Origin: an uncultured Pelagibacteraceae bacterium
Lineage (GTDB): Bacteria > Pseudomonadota > Alphaproteobacteria > Pelagibacterales > Pelagibacteraceae
DNA: 39,002 nucleotides
Direction: 5' to 3'
Assembly (NCBI GenBank): GCA_902628195.1
Contig: CACOLY010000010.1
Location: 1 to 39,002 of the forward strand
In this document: in pieces, positions 38,114 to 39,002 of the stretch
Position numbering within the stretch: the first letter of the stretch is position 1
Layout: every line of letters starts with the position of its first letter
Position numbers and translations under genes: made by a program
Notes under the pieces: model-generated
The model's database searches: none
The model's input: the letters and a program-made list of their open reading frames with translations, nothing else
Told to the model about the DNA's origin: nothing

Positions 38114-39002
38114 TTTTTTTCTACATAAATAGACTGGCTTGGAAATGCGAAGGATGCTTTATTGTTCTCAACTATTTGTTTAATTTTTAAAGCTAAGCGT
38201 TCTTTTACAGATAGCCATTCGTTCCAACTATCTGTTTTTGTAAAACAACGAACATACATATCAATTGAGCTGTCAGAAAATTTATCAACTCTAACTGCTA
38301 CACCAACACTCGTATTAAAATCCTCACTTTTATTAATGTGATTTTCTATTTGATCTCTTATTGTTTTTAATTGCTCAACTGTAGTTTCGTATTGAAGAGT
38401 TATAATCCAACTTATCAACCAATTTGAGGTTTCACTAATATTTATAACTGCATTTTCTGCAAATTGAAAATTTGGGATAATTGCTAAAGATTTATCAAAT
38501 TTTCTGATAGTGGTAGATCGAAAGCCTATTTTTTCAACTATACCCTCAATTATACCGTCAACTAAAATCCAATCACCTATCCTAAACCTTTTTTCAACAA
38601 GAACTAAAATTCCTGAAATTAAATTTTTAAATAAATCTTGAGCACCTAAAGCAACAGCAACTCCAAATAAACCAAGACCAGCAATAATTGGTCCTATTTT
38701 AATTCCCCACAATTCTAAAACAGCTGCAAGACCTAATATAAATATTAAAACTTTTAAAGATTTAATTATCCAGCCAATTAATTCTCTTGTTAAAAGTTTA
38801 TCGAGACCACTCAATATATATGAAACAGGTTCGATAATTTGATGGATAACCCAAAAAATTAAAATTGTGATTAATGTTCTATTTATCGTATCAACTACTT
38901 CTCTACCATCGCTAGAAAAAGTCATATAATAACTTGCAATAAAAAAACCTAAAACAATTGGTAGAAATCTTGCTGGCCCAATTAAAGAATTTACAAATGT
39001 AT
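38110..39002 (-). CDS. MscS-family mechanosensitive channel, 5' end outside window
   Basis: Small-conductance mechanosensitive channel, a heptameric valve opened by membrane tension to release solutes after osmotic downshock. The frame from the ATG at 38925 (271 aa) stays open to the window edge, reading YYSAIFFGLVIPLFRAPGILS backwards-compatible hydrophobic sequence upstream, so the start lies beyond 39002. TM3 is the Gly/Ala-rich AGLGLFGVAVALGAQDLFKN; the beta domain GDWILVDGIIEGIVEKIGFR and the C-terminal alpha/beta region follow. It overlaps yggT by 4 nt. Short MscS with one to three membrane helices before TM3. Confidence 0.92.
   Translation of the reverse strand, partial: TFVNSLIGPARFLPIVLGFFIASYYMTFSSDGREVVDTINRTLITILIFWVIHQIIEPVSYILSGLDKLLTRELIGWIIKSLKVLIFILGLAAVLELWGIKIGPIIAGLGLFGVAVALGAQDLFKNLISGILVLVEKRFRIGDWILVDGIIEGIVEKIGFRSTTIRKFDKSLAIIPNFQFAENAVINISETSNWLISWIITLQYETTVEQLKTIRDQIENHINKSEDFNTSVGVAVRVDKFSDSSIDMYVRCFTKTDSWNEWLSVKERLALKIKQIVENNKASFAFPSQSIYVEKK

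Noticed and set aside
1..39002. tRNA, rRNA, CRISPR, insertion sequence, prophage or toxin-antitoxin genes
   Set aside because: No matching consensus, direct-repeat array, transposase, integrase or toxin-like pair was found on either strand by eye.

Overview
The window is very AT-rich and tightly packed. Most neighbouring genes overlap or lie within a few bases, no gene-free stretch reaches 200 bases, and there are no transposases, integrases, tRNA genes or CRISPR arrays. Alphaproteobacterial families (DUF2794, HspQ, an IalB-like protein, System I cytochrome c maturation, Tat-type TRAP binding protein) and the gene density point to a streamlined marine alphaproteobacterium, most likely SAR11 (Pelagibacterales). 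That placement is inference from content and composition, not from a search.

Layout. 1-3555: rpsP (partial) and ffh on the minus strand, divergent from dapF-ftsY, so both SRP GTPases flank one intergenic space; that space (1673-1757) is GC-rich and folds into three hairpins. 3548-17082: a long minus-strand block holding a hydrolase, an EamA exporter, a 58-residue membrane protein, an amidase, a DctPQM TRAP transporter with a GC-rich hairpin between dctP and dctQ, and a set of 2-hydroxyacid/2-oxoacid enzymes (D-2-hydroxyacid dehydrogenase, FAD-linked D-lactate-dehydrogenase-type oxidase, aminotransferase, two LldD-family FMN enzymes), ending with a PagL-like protein. Together they suggest import of hydroxy/keto acids, oxidation of both stereoisomers and transamination. 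17097-21209: ccmC-D-E-F-G-H, preceded by a strong hairpin whose G-U pairs show that the RNA is read from the minus strand. 21386-27166: hspQ, yciB, DUF2794, a BI-1 protein, an aldo/keto reductase, an IalB-like protein, argG and two small membrane proteins.

27173-36466 is the most unusual part. Two different photolyase/cryptochrome-family proteins bracket a minus-strand operon: an FeS-BCP-type photolyase lacking the usual cysteine pair, DUF2256, a DUF4174-like fusion, an FG-GAP/ASPIC protein, a cysteine-rich secreted protein, a class I glutamine amidotransferase and a small membrane protein. A divergent plus-strand operon holds an SDR lacking its catalytic Tyr, a PQQ-type sugar dehydrogenase and a NAPE-PLD-like metallohydrolase. 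The two operons are separated by only 27 bp, with apparently leaderless promoters. 36463-39002: SHOCT protein, small membrane protein, folD, YggT and a partial MscS channel.

Best candidates for something undescribed: the two structured RNA regions, the photolyase-centred divergent cluster with its domain-swapped photolyase-like protein, and the 2-hydroxyacid module with its internal attenuator.
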